Below, one piece after another: positions 10,592 through 20,304 of a stretch of 64,000 nt of DNA. The stretch covers positions 13,799,813 to 13,863,812 of the forward strand of contig OY783197.1 in the NCBI GenBank assembly GCA_963678675.1. Direction: 5' to 3'. A program made the translations under genes and the position numbers. Below the pieces are notes generated by a model. The model had not been told where the DNA came from and searched no databases. It worked only from the letters and a program-made list of their open reading frames with translations. Every line of letters begins with the position of its first letter. Position 1 is the first letter of the stretch. This stretch comes from Xiphydria camelus (Eukaryota > Arthropoda > Insecta > Hymenoptera > Xiphydriidae).

Positions 10592-11149
10592 TTAGGTGTT
10601 GGAATTAATTCATAGCGTTTTTAAATGAAAAAATATTATCATGCCCAAACTTTTAAGACGTTTTCCTACTGGTGATAAGTCAACTCCCAATGAGATAGAA
10701 CTTCACTTGCCGTACATAACCTTTTTTCAAATCATAAATAACAACATTTTATAATTTATTGAATATATCAAAATTTGTGCCGAATAAAGTGTTTTTGCGG
10801 GGAGTTTTGCTTCATTATTTTAATATGAACAAAAGTGCAGCTGAAGCTCATCGTATTTAGTGGAAGTGTACACGCTCTACCTGCGAACAAACGCATCGGA
10901 AGTGGTTTGCACGTTTTAAATAAGCTGCAGGTGATTTCGACTTGGATGACAAGGAGCCGAATAAATTTGAAGATAATGATTTGGAGGCATTAGTCCATCA
11001 AGACTCATGTCAAATACTTATGTATAAAGAATTCTTACAATTAATTGTGATGTTTACGATTACATTACTGTCGGTAATAACGAAATAGTGTACTACCTGC
11101 GTACCATTTATTGTTAAGATCGACGCTACAAATTAATTCCAACACCTAA
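10592..11149 (+). mobile_element. internally deleted mariner with intact ends
   Basis: The terminal repeats TTAGGTGTTGGAATTAATT (left) and the complementary right end are flanked by TA on both sides, the mariner target duplication. About 10780-11010 encodes the N-terminal transposase region in broken frames: a FN-NKSAAEAHRI helix-turn-helix block, RKWFARFK, GDFDLDD and LEALVHQDSCQ. The catalytic domain is missing, so the element is 558 bp instead of ~1.3 kb. Confidence 0.85.
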
Positions 11150-11173
11150 TAATACAAAAATTCCATCGTGAAC

Positions 11174-11308
11174 TTAACCCATTAACTCCCAAATTAATTT
11201 TTGGTGGATTTTCTTTACGAAAATTGCATGATTTGTTACTCAGAGGTTATGAGAAAAAAATTCCAAATGGCCGTCCTATAAATAAGACGCTGGGCGCTAA
11301 TGGGTTAA
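11174..11308. mobile_element. small MITE with TTAACCCATTA ends
   Basis: TTAACCCATTAAC at the left is answered by GCGCTAATGGGTTAA at the right, about 135 bp in all. No coding capacity. Confidence 0.6.
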
Positions 11309-11486
11309 CTTTAACATGATTCTTGACGAATATTCTATAAATAATGAATGAATAATTATCATAATCGCTACTGTTTTGAAAAAGAAAATATCAAACTATT
11401 TTAAAAAATTTAACAAGAACCTTCGAGAGCAGTCACTGTCATGTCCGGTTTCTATATATGACTGGAGTCGACCAACATCACTTGAA

Positions 11487-11592
11487 GAGTCGGTGGCGCA
11501 ATTGGTAGAATGCGAAAACGTTTCCCAGTCTCGAGGCATCTGGCATAGGATATCCCAAAGATCGCAGGTTCAAATCCCGGTGGGGCACGAAA
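11487..11592 (+). repeat. tRNA-like (SINE-type) module
   Basis: An A-box-like TGGCGCAATTGG at 11494 and a B-box-like GGTTCAAATCC at 11567 are spaced wider than in a plain tRNA, followed by an A-run. The 5' stem GAGTCGG has no matching 3' stem, so it is a tRNA-derived SINE-like sequence, not a working tRNA. Mirrored by 12369-12462; a third copy is at 38336-38438. Confidence 0.65.
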
Positions 11593-12368
11593 AAAAAGCT
11601 ACACCTCTAGGCGGGTAAAGTCACTGTGTGCGTTCCCCTTTTGCAAAATCTACATACCGACAATAATTTTGAAAGCGCACCGCGTGACTACACAGTGCTG
11701 TTGTAGTGACGATCGCTGTGCAGTCATAGTAACCTCACTCGCCGCTGCCACTCCGTGTCGCCACTGTGACGTCCGCAGGGGCACGCACGATAAGGTCACT
11801 GTGATGTTTCCTAAATCCACCGCGTGACTGCACAGTGCACTCCTAGTGACGAAACTTGGCTATCGGCGGTTTTATTCGAGCCATTTTTACCGGTAGAAGT
11901 TGAGTCGGTAGTTAGAGTTGGTATCAATTCGGGAGATCGAAGCGTCTAACCTCGACATCGTGAATTTGTGAATAATGGTGAGTAATTGCCATTATTCACC
12001 AATTCACGATTTCGAGGTTAGACGCTTCGACCTCCCGAATTGACACCAACTCTATTGTAATTACCGACTCGACTTCTACCGGTATAAGTGACTCGAGTAC
12101 CGACCAAGCCCCGGCCGAAGGTACACCGATAGCCAGGTGACTTCACAGTGGTGGCACTGTGAGACCACGCGGTGACTTTGAGAAACATCACAGTGATGTC
12201 TTGGTGCGTGCCCACTGGGGTACCACTGTGGCATCACGCAGTGTATACAGTGGATAAAGTAGGATTTTACAAAAGGGGAACGCACACAGTGACTTTACCG
12301 AGGTTTTTCACTGTGTGTCCGTACAGTGCCGCCGCCTGCCACCCGCCTAGTAGTGTCGCTTTTTTTTC

Positions 12369-12462
12369 ACACCCTACCGGGATTCGAATCTGCGATCTTT
12401 AGGATACGAGATGCTTCGAAACTGGGGATGCTTTCGCATTCTACCAATTGAGCCACCGACTC
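12369..12462 (-). repeat. tRNA-like (SINE-type) module, inverted partner
   Basis: On the minus strand it reads GAGTCGGTGGCTCAATTGG for the A-box region and GATTCGAATCCCGG for the B-box region. It pairs with the module at 11487-11592 in the foldback. Confidence 0.65.
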
Positions 12463-12940
12463 TTCAAGCGGTGTCGGTCCACTCCGGTCATAATATAGAA
12501 ACCGGACGTGACAGTGACTGCTCTCGAAGGTTCAATGCCGCTTCTCCTTCCACTAGCGGCATTTTTTACTCTTCTAGAATTGACAAGATATCTTCGATAC
12601 CGATATTCATCACTTATGCACTCTTAAAACTATTTTTATTTACAAATACTTTGTTTACGTTACATGGTTATCTTGACATTCGGTCCGTAACGACGGCCAT
12701 CTTAGGAAGAACGAAACGCCACTATACGGCGGTGTCCGACGCGAATAAAAATTCCGTTAGGCGTCAGTGAATAGACCAATCAGGATCAAGTATTCCAGTG
12801 TGGCAACTGTGGCATCACAGTAACGTCACTCAGTGACGCCACCGCGTGACGCTTGGGTGAAAGTCACGCTTGGCTATCGGGGTAAATTTTACGGTCCCTG
12901 CAACTGGTCGGTTCTGCGCGGGACATGTTGTATATATTAC

Positions 12941-13249
12941 GGTATGTATATAGATTATATAGACAGAGATACAAGTGTTAGCTGTTTACGGAGCGCGCGG
13001 GGAAGCGAGGAGAAAGTGACTAGGTTTGTGTGCGTCACCAATGCTAGCTGCGCTATTAGTAGGTTGTATAGCGATTTACCATATCGATATCATCGACATG
13101 AAAATGTAATGCCACTTTAGGCTGCAAGCGCTGAAGTAGCTGCGCACTAATCACTGCACATGGGTTATGATGTCACATCCGCTTTCACATTTCCGTCCCT
13201 TTTCCTGAGGTTTACCCTCATACCACCGTAATAGATGTTTACACATCAA
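12941..13249 (+). repeat. dispersed repeat, copy 1 (copy 2 at 18627-18935)
   Basis: About 300 bp is shared at high identity with 18627-18935 in the same orientation, from TAGACAGAGATACAAGTGTT to TAGATGTTTACACATCA-type words. The second copy lies immediately before the SWIM/YqaJ gene, so this is probably the 5' region of that transposon family. Confidence 0.75.
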
Positions 13250-13549
13250 AAATTTTTCTTAAATGCACTTACAGAATTTGAAAGTGTCGTTTTTGAACTT
13301 TTCAATACATTACTTGATTGTTCCTAAACGATTTTATAAAGGCAAATTTCAGTACGACAAGTCGATCATGTAGGTCCACCGCACCACGCGCCCGATACAT
13401 TTAGGCGCGTGGCGCGGTGGATTTAAACGATCGACTTGTCGTACTAAAATTTGGCTTTGTAAAATCGTTTAGGAACAATCAAGTAATGTATTGAAAAGTT
13501 CAAAAACGACACTTTCAAATGTTGTAAGTGCAATTAAGAAACATTTTTT
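13250..13549. mobile_element. 300-bp palindromic foldback
   Basis: The arms pair from TTTGAAAGTGTCGTTTTTGA (left) to its complement on the right, with a centre around 13395. The centre has a second GC-rich inverted pair (GGTCCACCGCACCACGCGCC against GGCGCGTGGCGCGGTGGA). Confidence 0.85.
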
Positions 13550-13554
13550 AGTTT

Positions 13555-13740
13555 CATTATAATAGACCCGTGAATATGGCCGAAATCGCCCGTTTTCGTA
13601 TATTTAACCTCAAGTATTTCAAAGTCCTGACGTGATACGCAAATTTGAGAGTCAGATTCGTTTTTAGCGCACATAAATCTATAAGAATCACCTGGTCTGG
13701 TTCGTGTAACAAAATGACTATTGACCAGTGTAATTAGCCT
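13555..13740 (-). repeat. inverted copy of the 7010-7194 block
   Basis: It is near-identical, in reverse orientation, to the block at 7010-7194, including GCACATAAATCTATAAGAAT-type sequence. It flanks a transposon relic in both places. Confidence 0.7.
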
Positions 13741-13756
13741 TCTGCGAAAGGTGCCG

Positions 13757-13914
13757 GACTGCGAACGCATTCGCAACCCACGTTCGCCGAAACATACCGC
13801 CCACCTCGCCGTTGCGACCGATGTAGAGATTAGATCTAGATTAGCGCGTTACTTAGGTTGCGATAATAGTAAGCGGTAAGAAATGACGTAGAAGTCCCCT
13901 TGCGACGGAACACA
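13757..13914 (+). repeat. direct repeat, copy 1 (copy 2 at 15535-15690)
   Basis: A block of about 157 bp with GTTCGCCGAAACATACCGCC and GTAGAGATTAGATCTAGATT is repeated at 15535-15690 in direct orientation. The pair brackets the SWIM gene relic and a perfect palindrome. Confidence 0.8.
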
Positions 13915-14041
13915 TAATCATCTCTTTACCCTACGAATTTCCCATTCCTCTACTAGCTAAAACTGGTACAGAACGAACTCGAGAATGGAGAGAGAGATTT
14001 AAATTAACACAATATCAAATAGTGATGTATCTGATAAAAAA
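13915..14041 (+). pseudogene. short coding-like remnant
   Basis: One frame reads an Arg-rich helix-like stretch, KTGTERTREWRERFK, similar in flavour to basic N-terminal motifs of insect transposon proteins. It is too short for an assignment. Confidence 0.2.
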
Positions 14042-14259
14042 AACCAAAACGTGTGGCCGCCACACGCGGAAGAAGTGAAACTTCGATACCAGTTTCTCTG
14101 AATTTGATTCCGGTGGTATTAGTTTCAATTGGCTCTATACAAGTCTTTTACAATGCTTCTGCGTAGAGCCAATTGAAACTAATACCACCGGAATCAAATT
14201 CAGAGAAACTGGTATCGAAGTTTCACTTCTTCCGCGTGTGGCGGCCACACGTTTTGGTT
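14042..14259. mobile_element. near-perfect 218-bp palindrome
   Basis: Arms of about 93 bp are almost identical, with a ~30-bp loop. The outer end AACCAAAACGTGTGGCCGCC contains its own hairpin (GTGTGGC / GCCACAC). High arm identity suggests recent insertion or gene conversion between arms. No target duplication is evident. Confidence 0.85.
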
Positions 14260-14841
14260 CTGTATTATAGGTAAGTAAGTATTGTTTGTTTTTCGTTTTC
14301 AGCAATAGCATTCGACCTTTTGGATACTGAAAATATTACGCAACTGATGCGATTACATTCGCTTTGATGTGAGGTTCCCTACGGAGTCCGCCACGAATTT
14401 CGCGGCGAACTTTCCGTCACGAATCCGCAGCGAATTTTTCGCGTTGGTTTGGGGTTTAAGACCAAGCAGGGGCTGTGAATGCGCTCGCAATCTCGTATAT
14501 TTCCCGGAATATCAATGCCGGACGATTCCTAATAAGTCACGCGTCACCGAATTCACTTTGCTAATCACCGCCAACCGTCGGCTAATTAATCTGTTTATAA
14601 GAAAAAGTAGTGACGAATTCTGACCGATGGTCTATCATTAACCCTTTCCTTGCGGTAGCCCGCGCAGCGAAGTGTGCACTTTGCACGTCGGTAGTCTTCG
14701 ATGTTCGGACTTACATCTTTCCACGCCACTTTGTGATTGTCCTGTATGTACACTTTTTGAAGAGCTACATAACAACTGTTTCATCGTATTATTATATATG
14801 AAAAACATGAAAATGAGTATATTGTATGAATATTAAGTTAT
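14260..14841. other. unassigned; includes repeat copy at 14347-14460
   Basis: It contains the second copy of the block found at 4921-5035. An open frame of 84 codons over that repeat has no recognisable similarity. The rest is AT-rich. Confidence 0.35.
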
Positions 14842-15411
14842 TTACATATTTCGCGAACGCCGACTATAGGCGGCGAGCGAATTTGCTACTAGCGCCACCA
14901 TCGGCGATTTTGTACAGTTTCCACGGGAATAAGTTGACTGCGACGTGCCAGCTGTCAATCCTGTTCCATCGCAACGAGCGATGGAATTAGAAGGGTCGAT
15001 TCGTGCTTCTTGGTAGCATCGACCACAAATAATTCGCCGACTAGAATTAATCGCGTCGTAGGCGAAACGAATATTTCGATAAACATACTTAGGTCGTAAA
15101 TGTCGCAGTTCCGAACTTTTCTCCGAAAGTAATTTTAGAGCCATTCGTAGCAAGCCATCTCTCCATTCACATTCTCTACTTGTTTTAGTTTCACTATTTT
15201 CGGTGTTTACAAAAACTACGAGCGCACTAATATGTTTACATAACCCTGCAACCCCAGATAGGCAGTTACATGTCGATTTGAGTAAATTTCTGTCTGTGTT
15301 TACCTGAAAAATCAAACCATTGTCTAAAACACATCGAGCAGCAGACATTTTACCAATTTTTGCCACGAAGACTGCTAAATTTTCGCTTTGTCGTATTTCC
15401 CGATCGGCCAT
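14842..15411 (-). pseudogene. SWIM zinc-finger transposon protein, 5' part
   Basis: A 189-codon frame starts MADREIRQSENLAV. Around residues 60-80 it has TCNCLSGVAGLCKHISAL, a SWIM zinc finger (C-x-C...C-x-H). A Cys/Arg-rich segment (IICGRCYQEARID) follows near residue 130. SWIM fingers of this kind occur in arthropod transposon proteins paired with YqaJ-like nucleases; the complete relative here is at 18942-20271. The C-terminal ~40 residues look like frame-shifted or non-homologous sequence, and no nuclease domain is present. Upstream DNA (15412-15530) is shared with 6887-7000. Treat it as a truncated transposon gene. Confidence 0.6.
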
Positions 15412-15534
15412 CTATTGGAATTTCTCATTGCTCCCTTTTACAAAACCAACTTAGGATTCGAAATATAGCGGTATCTATTAGCGTGGGCGCTGCAGGAAAT
15501 GGCACATTCTGACCTGTCCGGTAATTAACCTGCC

Positions 15535-15690
15535 GAGAACGCATTCGCAATCACGTTCGCCGAAACATACCGCCCGCCTCGACGTTACGGTCGATGTAGA
15601 GATTAGATCTAGATTGGCGCGTTACTTAGGTTGCGATGATAGTGAGCGGTAAGAAATGACGTAGAAGTCCCCTTGCGACGGAACATATAT
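15535..15690 (+). repeat. direct repeat, copy 2 (copy 1 at 13757-13914)
   Basis: It carries the same landmarks as copy 1, including GACGTAGAAGTCCCCTTGCG at the end. Differences are scattered point changes. Confidence 0.8.
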
Positions 15691-15983
15691 TAACACAAAC
15701 TCAAGTCACTTGATACATTTTGTAAATCGGTCACATTGGAGAAGCGGTAGGTTTTGGCAAATTTAGGCTGTCAATGAGCCCGCAGCCATGCACCTTTCGC
15801 GGAAGGATTAATTACTGGACGAGTCGTAATGAACCGCTTTCCGCAATACCCATTCTAATAAATACCGCTATCTATCTTCTTCTATCTTCCATATAAACGT
15901 TTAAATAAGGGTCATTCTCACTCAGCCAATCAGGGCGTACCGCATCGCTCACGCTATCCCCACTATCTGTTAGTTGTAAGATA

Positions 15984-16016
15984 TATAAACCGCAACCGAA
16001 TGCATGTTATTCAGTT
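15984..16016 (+). promoter_or_regulatory. core promoter: TATAAA plus Inr (TCAGTT)
   Basis: TATAAA at 15984 and the arthropod initiator TCAGTT at 16011, with +1 A at 16013, lie 29 bp apart, the canonical spacing. Downstream sequence is leader-like and reaches a 3' splice site (AATTATAG) near 16217, followed by a short coding exon. It most likely drives a transposon gene. Confidence 0.5.
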
Positions 16017-16217
16017 ATTCTCTGTAATCAAGTGATCAGTGCCTTTTCATCCATCAGTGTATCTCTACAGTCGTGAGTCTTCTTTCGCAACCAGTGTGCA
16101 TCGAACCGATTAACATTCTCGCGTTTCCAAGTTATAGTTTCATACGATTTCTGTGTATTAAATTTAATGTTCATTAAAATATGCCGTATTTAAAGTTAAC
16201 AACTATTTAATTATAGG

Positions 16218-16307
16218 AAGTGTAACGCAGATTCAAGGAACTTCTATGAAGGTGAAGAAATGCTTCAAACAAAGCACGTGATTTTGTGTGGAACTGTGGA
16301 TGAAGAA
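16218..16307 (+). pseudogene. exon fragment, N-terminus of SWIM-family protein
   Basis: After a 3' splice site, one frame reads SRNFYEGEEMLQTKHVILCG and then TVDEET, ending where the palindrome at 16308 begins. The block resembles the start of arthropod SWIM/YqaJ transposon proteins. The family-B palindrome has inserted into it. Confidence 0.4.
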
Positions 16308-16752
16308 ACAAAACGAGTCTGCTAGTACTCGAGACACTGATGTGTAAACATCTAGTGAGTGAGATTTGATAGCTAAAATAAATCGGCTTATGATAGCTAA
16401 AAAAAATAAATAAGTGAGTCGGAGTAGAGCCGATCGACGAGGAGTTACTCCAACTCACTTACTGTACATGGCGAACACCACTTCCATACAACATTGTTCT
16501 GCCAGATATTTACACATCAATTAGTCATCCTAACTTGTAATTGATGTGTAAACATCTGGCAGAACAATGTTGTATGGAAGTGGTGTTCGCCATGTACAGT
16601 AAGTGAGTTGGAGTAACTCCTCGTCGATCGGCTCTACTCCGACTCACTTATTTATTTTTTTAGCTATCATAAGCCGATTTATTTTAGCTATCAAATCTCG
16701 CCCACTAGATGTTTACACATCAGTGTCTCGAGTACTAGCAGACTCGTTTTGT
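16308..16752. mobile_element. 445-bp palindromic foldback, family B, copy 2
   Basis: It has the same ends as 7195-7880 (ACAAAACGAGTCTGC). It lacks about 120 bp per arm relative to copy 1 but keeps the AGTGAGTCGGAGTAGAGCCG hairpin and the central loop TTAGTCATCCTAACTTG. Shared structure shows a real, mobile family. Confidence 0.85.
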
Positions 16753-17408
16753 GTTTTTATTCATTAAATCAATTGTATAATATATATGTACATATGTCAT
16801 GGCAATATTTCGTAACCTCAAAATACTCTAAAAATACTCTAATAACATCGCACAGTACAGCATTTAATATTTACAGTAAAATTCTGTAATAATAATACTT
16901 ACTGGCAGCTTCAATCGGAGTGGATTAATTCACTGCTGTTGCATACCGAGCCGGTCCAGGTCGTCTGTAGATGGCGGGTCGTGGCCGTGGAGCGCTAAAC
17001 TACTCTGCTTCAAAGGTGCGGAAACGCGTAACGAATAAACTCAACACTGCACTCACTATAAGACTGATATGGATATATTCAAGTGATACAAGATGCGTTG
17101 ATGACTGATACAATTAAGAGAAGGCAAGAGAAGACGCCGGAAGCCTCCTGGCTTCGTCTTACATAGTTCGGAACGTAGCAACTTTTCGATCAACGGAGGG
17201 GATTGCGTGGGCGACGCTATCCACCCTGATTAGCTAATTAGAGGAGAGTGGTAGAACAGCCGATGACGCTGGGGCTGTCGGAGTCCGTGTCCGAAGGTCG
17301 AAGCTACCGTTGCTAACTTTACGCTTTCCCGAGCGCCGCACTCACGGATCAAGAATGTCGACCGCAAGGACCCGCCAGGCTACCTTGAATGGTTAATTGT
17401 TTCTCTCG
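16753..17408. other. unassigned, LTR-like GC-richer stretch
   Basis: From about 16915 the DNA becomes GC-richer, with a direct GAAGACGCC / GAAGCCTCC theme, but has no boundaries I can support. It could be retrotransposon LTR or leader sequence. Confidence 0.25.
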
Positions 17409-17427
17409 TACCTGGATAAGCCAGGTA
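17409..17427. repeat. short hairpin shared with 40-58
   Basis: TACCTGG-ATAAG-CCAGGTA, the reverse complement of the hairpin at 40-58. Confidence 0.5.
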
Positions 17428-17434
17428 CTGCATT

Positions 17435-17650
17435 ACCGTATGTCCCGCACAGAACCGCACGCAGTTACAGGGACCTTGAAATTTTCTTTCGGCCGTGCTT
17501 GGTCGGTATTCGAGCAACTTTTACCGATAGGTAGAAGTCGAATCGGTATAGAGTCGGTAGAGTTGGTATCAATTCGGGAGATCGAAGCGTCTAACCTCGA
17601 AGTCGTGGATTTGTGAATTATGGTGAGTAATTACCATTATTCATAATTCA
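17435..17650. mobile_element. half of a CCGTATGT-family foldback
   Basis: It begins CCGTATGTCCC and carries the family blocks GCTTGGTCGGTATTCGAG, TAGAAGTCGAATCGGTA and GGGAGATCGAAGCGTCTAAC. It runs to the apex ATTATGGTGAGTAATT. The mirrored arm is truncated. Confidence 0.65.
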
Positions 17651-17743
17651 TAAATTCACGATTATATGCATACGGTACGGTATCCCGTAAGAAACGCAAC
17701 AAGCGACATTTACCGTCGGCAGTATTTGCCAACGGTGCACATA

Positions 17744-18268
17744 CCGTATGTCCCACTCTGTACGGGCCAGTTTGAAGTTAAGGGCCGTTTGCACGGTGAT
17801 AGTTTCTGCAATAGTTGCTGTCATGATAGCCATTATCACATGAACTATCACCATGTAAATAACCCGAAAGTAACTGTCATGCTGACGCGACAGTTACTTT
17901 CGAGTTATTTACGGGCTATCATGACAGCAACTATCGCAGAAACTATCACCGTGCAAATGGCCCTTTACCTTCGGGGAGGCTTGGTCGGTACTTGAGTGAT
18001 TTAATACCGGTAGAAGTCGAGTCGGTAGTTAGTTGGTGTCAATTCGGGAGATCGAAGCATCTAACCTCGAAATTATGAATTCGTGAATAATGGTGAGTAA
18101 TTTCCATTCCATTTAAATCCATAATTTCGAGGTTAGACGCTTCGATCTCCCGAATTGACACCAACTCTAACTACCGACTCGACTTCTACCGGTATTAAAT
18201 CACTCAAGTACCGACCAAGCTTCCCCGAAGGTAAATTCAAACTGGCCCGTACAGAGTGGGACATACGG
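17744..18268. mobile_element. CCGTATGT-family foldback carrying a nested MITE
   Basis: The ends CCGTATGTCCCACTCTGTAC and its complement face each other. Both arms hold GGTCGGTACTTGAG, GTAGAAGTCGAGTCGGTAG and GGGAGATCGAAG blocks, and the apex is ATAATGGTGAGTAATT. The left flank is TA; the right flank is TT. A palindromic MITE interrupts the left arm. Confidence 0.8.
17781..17964. mobile_element. palindromic MITE nested in the foldback arm
   Basis: The left end AGGGCCGTTTGCACGGTGAT and right end ATCACCGTGCAAATGGCCCT are mirror images. The interior contains two further inverted pairs (CTATCATGACAGCAACTATC and AACTGTC words). The host arm resumes on both sides, so this insertion is younger. Confidence 0.8.
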
Positions 18269-18275
18269 TTACCTA

Positions 18276-18543
18276 CCGTATGTCCGTCTCTGTACTGGCC
18301 AGTTTGAAAGTTACCTTCGGATAGACTTGGTCGGTAATCGAGACATTTATACCGTAATTATAATTATTTTCGTAATTTCCATTATTCACAAATTCACAAT
18401 TTCGAGGTTAGACGCTTCGATATCCCGAATTGACATCAACTCTAACTGCCGACTCGACTTCTACCGTATTAAATGACTCGAGTACCGACCAAGCCTATCC
18501 GAAGGTAACTATCAAACTGGCCAGTACAGAGAAGGACATACGG
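18276..18543. mobile_element. 268-bp CCGTATGT-family foldback, TA-flanked
   Basis: The ends CCGTATGTCC and GGACATACGG lie between TA (18274) and TA (18544). Arms contain TACTGGCCAGTTTGAAAGTT, GGTCGGTAATCGAG and GGTTAGACGCTTCGATATC. A near-identical copy at 27538-27795 shows recent mobility. Confidence 0.85.
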
Positions 18544-18626
18544 TATAAAAGACTCAAACACCGTCGGCAAATACTGCCGAAGAAAAATGTCGCTTGTTGC
18601 GTTTCTTACGGGACGTGCGGTATACG

Positions 18627-18935
18627 GTATTATGGTATATATAGATTATTTAGACAGAGATACAAGTGTTAGCGGTTTACGGAGCGCGTGGGGAAGCTAG
18701 GAGAAAGTGACTAGGCTTGTGTGCGTTACCAATGCTAGCTGCGCTATTAGTAGGTTGTATAGCGATTTACTATATCGATATCATCGACAAGAAAATGTAA
18801 TACCACCCTAGGCCGCAAGCGCTGAAGTAGCTGCGCACGAATCACTGCGCACTAATCACATCCGACTTCACATTTCCGTCCCATTTCCCGTGGTTTACCC
18901 TCATACCGCCATAACAGATGTTTACACATCAAAAA
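18627..18935 (+). repeat. dispersed repeat, copy 2 (copy 1 at 12941-13249)
   Basis: It lies directly upstream of the SWIM/YqaJ coding region, so it is a candidate 5' region or promoter of that element. It ends in CAGATGTTTACACATCA. Confidence 0.75.
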
Positions 18936-18941
18936 CTGTGA

Positions 18942-20271
18942 ATCTTCATGGATAATTTATGCTTTAGTGCTGCTAACATCGGCTTTGTCTTCTCCGCCAT
19001 ACACAGTTACTGGTTCCGTAACCAAAGATGCAACAGAAATCAAGCAGTTTCTGTGCACTTGCAAGGCTGGAGCATCTGAATACTGCAAACACAGTTTATC
19101 TGTACTCATACAGTGCAACAGGTAATAACAATTATTTCACATTTTTTTCACGAAGCTATTTATGTAATTTATTTACAGGTGTGACATTAGTTCATTGGAG
19201 AAGATATCGTCCACTGAGAAAAAATGTCTCTGGTCACAATTGAAGGGCGAGGCATTAGAGTAATATGAAAAAGCAGAACCGGTGTCCACATTTTGCTGCT
19301 ATAAACCGCCTTCATGTTCATCAAATTTACAAAACCAAACCATAGATTCAGAGGGAATTTATAAAAGATTCTTAGATTGCTTGCCAGACTCAGCTTTGGC
19401 AAAACACAGAAAAGGAAATCCGGATATAACCGAGGCTAATGCAGATGAAGGTGATATAGTTGATGAGTTTGTAGAAGAACCTATGACTCCACACTAAAAG
19501 AGATACGAAGTGTTTGTCTCAATGCAGAGAAAAGCAAGTATATGGAGGAATTAAGCAACTATCCAGTAGAGGATCCCCTGCCGTGTTGCAGAGATTTTTA
19601 TTATAAAAATGTTGTAACATTGAGTAATTTTGCTATTTGTGGAGATACAATGGACAGCAAAGAATCTTGGCAGAAGCAACAGCAATTCTGTATTACTGGT
19701 AGTAAATGTTACAACATTTATACTTTTTAAGGAGAAGATTGGGATGCAAAAGTAAAAAGTGTTTTTTTTTCCCAAAACCTTTTACAAATATATTTGTATC
19801 TCATGGTCTTAAATTTGAGAATGTGGCAATCGAACAATACTGCAAAGTAAAAGATGCGTCTATTCTGTAATGTGGATTAATAGTATCAGAAATGAATTCC
19901 TTTTTTTGGGTTATTCTCCAGACGGGGTTTTTTTTGAAAATAACGTGCCTATAAAACTAGTAGAAATAAAATGTCCTTGGGAAGGAAAGAACAAGAACAT
20001 TAATGAGGTGCTTCCCACATTATCTTACATGAAGATGGAAGAAGGAAGCGAGCAGTTTTCTTTGAAAAGGAAACATCAATATTTTGGCCAAATTAATTTA
20101 GGAATGGCCATGTTAAATATTAAGCAATGCGATTTCATAATATTTTGCAGTAAAGACAATTCAATGTTTATTGAAACTATAAATATAGACGAAAGTTTTG
20201 TTGATCAAATGTTACCTGTTCTGAGAAACAAATATTTTTCCAAAATCTTGCACAAACTATATCAGTGTTAG
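18942..20271 (+). pseudogene. SWIM zinc finger plus YqaJ-like nuclease gene (transposon)
   Basis: Exon 1 (about 18942-19122) is open and encodes a SWIM finger, FLCTCKAGASEYCKHSL. A consensus intron follows (GGTAATAA to TTTACAG, about 19123-19181). Exon 2 continues with short stops through 19495 and a piece at 19542-19730. The last part, 19870-20271, is a clear YqaJ-like PD-(D/E)xK nuclease: GYSPDGV (catalytic Asp), KLVEIKCPW (ExK), and HQYFGQINLGM (the Q motif). Several stops and at least two frameshifts break it. A convergent THAP/DDE transposase lies at 20987-22915. As I recall, ISL2EU-type transposons encode such a pair, so this is probably one element. Confidence 0.75.
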
Positions 20272-20304
20272 TAAAAAGTAAAAAAAATACTGCTTACCTT
20301 CTCA

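Larger units (their letters stand above)
11419..12534. repeat. inner ~1.1-kb imperfect foldback
   Basis: The left arm (about 11419-11985) and right arm (about 11995-12534) are complementary. Paired blocks include CTTCGAGAGCAGTCACTGTC against GACAGTGACTGCTCTCGAAG, the tRNA-like modules, and GGGAGATCGAAGCGTCTAAC against its complement. The apex reads ATAATGGTGAGTAATT, the same apex as other foldbacks in the window. Confidence 0.75.
10429..12882. mobile_element. heptamer-rich composite foldback (ends CCCCGATAGC)
   Basis: The outer ends are inverted copies: CCCCGATAGCCAAGCGTGAC at 10429 and its complement ending at 12882. The non-mariner parts contain twelve exact CACAGTG/CACTGTG heptamers (10544, 11622, 11691, 11762, 11797, 11831, 12144, 12155, 12189, 12224, 12285, 12309), where about 0.2 is expected by chance. 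Related partial copies are at 44572-44770 (three heptamers) and 54260-54482. A deleted mariner, a small MITE, a ~1.1-kb inner foldback and two tRNA-like modules lie inside. No transposase is encoded. Confidence 0.65.

Noticed and set aside
11487..11592. Functional tRNA gene
   Set aside because: Box-like motifs exist, but the acceptor stem does not pair and the box spacing is too wide.
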